From contig PKZC01000155.1 of assembly GCA_003132905.1 (NCBI GenBank), positions 1-6,080 of the forward strand: a stretch of 6,080 nucleotides of DNA, written 5' to 3'. Source of the DNA: Bryobacterales bacterium (GTDB lineage Bacteria; Acidobacteriota; Terriglobia; Bryobacterales; Bryobacteraceae). The notes beneath the pieces are model-generated. The model saw nothing but the letters and a program-made list of their open reading frames with translations, ran no database searches and was not told the origin of the DNA. Numbering within the stretch: the stretch's first letter is position 1; every line of letters starts with the position of its first letter. The position numbers and the translations under genes are program-made. Shown here one piece after another: positions 5,811 through 6,080 of the stretch.

Positions 5811-6063
5811 GTCGATCCCAGGGCTCTCCCTCATGGTGATTGCCTTCAAGAGCGTCGCGTGGCGCATCAAAGCTGGCAGATGAGCTGTGTCACATCCCCT
5901 GAAGAAGAAAAACAATCACTCCGTTCCTCGAAGCTAGCTGCCGCGGTTTTGCTATGGAATGCCGACCTGCGGCGCCTGGTCCATACCCACGACAGCTGCT
6001 AGCTATGTGCTAGCTAGGCATCGGGGACACCGGGCGCATAGATGGCTAAACTATTGAAATAAT
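5811..6063. other. Non-coding flank between nucC and the tRNA gene
   Basis: I see no supported gene in this 253-base stretch. All frames break into very short pieces; the longest tidy one (5954-6013, 19 codons) has no family resemblance. A small hairpin AGGG-N4-CCCT at 5820-5831, just after the nucC stop, could assist termination but lacks a U-tract. The right part contains the GCTAGCT repeats listed separately. It may include the island attachment region, since it ends on a tRNA 3' end. Confidence 0.55.
5933..6017. repeat. Cluster of GCTAGCT repeats with a 7-bp inverted repeat
   Basis: GCTAGCT occurs three times: 5933-5939, 5998-6004 and 6009-6015. The last two extend to GCTAGCTA and start 11 bases apart, about one helical turn. 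The same two copies form a perfect dyad, CTAGCTA (5999-6005), TGTGC spacer, TAGCTAG (6011-6017). It could be a protein-binding site such as integrase or excisionase arm sites near the tRNA, or a weak hairpin. The function is unknown. Confidence 0.45.
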
Positions 6064-6080
6064 TGGAGCGGGCGAAGGGA
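6064..6080 (-). tRNA. tRNA-Gly, 3' end only, cut by the window edge
   Basis: Read on the minus strand the last 17 bases give TCCCTT, then CGCCCGC, then T, then CCA. That fits the 3' side of the T-stem, the 7-base acceptor strand, the discriminator base and an encoded CCA tail. An acceptor stem GCGGGCG/CGCCCGC with T as discriminator and a CCCTT T-stem strand is typical of alphaproteobacterial glycine tRNAs as I know them. The anticodon and most of the gene lie outside the window, so the amino acid is inferred. The 3' end points into the window, the usual side for integration of islands and prophages. Confidence 0.6.

Noticed and set aside
5820..5831. Strong Rho-independent terminator after nucC
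   Set aside because: Only a 4-bp stem and no U-tract; mentioned as a possible weak hairpin only.
5954..6062. Tiny frames at 5954-6013 and 6042-6062
   Set aside because: 19 and 6 codons, no ribosome binding site and no recognisable product; the second abuts the tRNA end.
1..6080. CRISPR array or insertion sequence
   Set aside because: No regularly spaced repeats, no transposase motifs and no terminal inverted repeats were seen.

Overview
This window carries a complete type III CBASS anti-phage locus. CBASS is cyclic-oligonucleotide-based antiphage signalling. A divergent three-gene operon next to it looks like its regulatory arm plus one unexpected partner. The sequence is GC-rich. The last 17 bases read as the 3' end of a tRNA-Gly gene of a kind common in alphaproteobacteria, so I infer an alphaproteobacterium. 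The genus cannot be fixed from this window. The tRNA end beside a defence cassette suggests the edge of a genomic island.

Left half, minus strand (2326 down to 67): an XRE-family repressor (CapH-like), an ImmA/IrrE-type zinc metallopeptidase (CapP-like) and a full-length SbcB/exonuclease I family protein. The three genes are packed with gaps of 2 and 17 bases, so they almost certainly form one operon. CapH and CapP are known as a pair that represses CBASS transcription and lifts that repression after DNA damage, when single-stranded DNA stimulates CapP to cleave CapH. A single-strand-specific exonuclease as third gene is the most thought-provoking part of the window.

Middle (2327 to 2660): the divergent control region. 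It holds two short inverted repeats, a candidate rightward promoter overlapping one of them, and a 49-codon reading frame (2515 to 2664). The stop of that frame overlaps the start of the first CBASS gene.

Right half, plus strand (2661 to 5810): CD-NTase (CdnC type), HORMA protein (Cap7), TRIP13/Pch2-like AAA+ ATPase (Cap6) and the effector nuclease NucC. The last three genes touch or overlap, or are separated by only 8 bases. The gene order and sequences resemble the system described from E. coli MS115-1. From that system the expected mechanism is as follows. HORMA in its closed, peptide-bound form activates CdnC. CdnC makes cyclic tri-adenylate. That molecule assembles NucC trimers into hexamers, which cut double-stranded DNA and kill the infected cell. 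TRIP13 disassembles active HORMA to prevent false alarms. All catalytic motifs I looked for are present, so the system looks intact.

Right edge (5811 to 6080): no supported protein gene. There are three GCTAGCT repeats, then the truncated tRNA on the minus strand, whose 3' end faces the defence locus.
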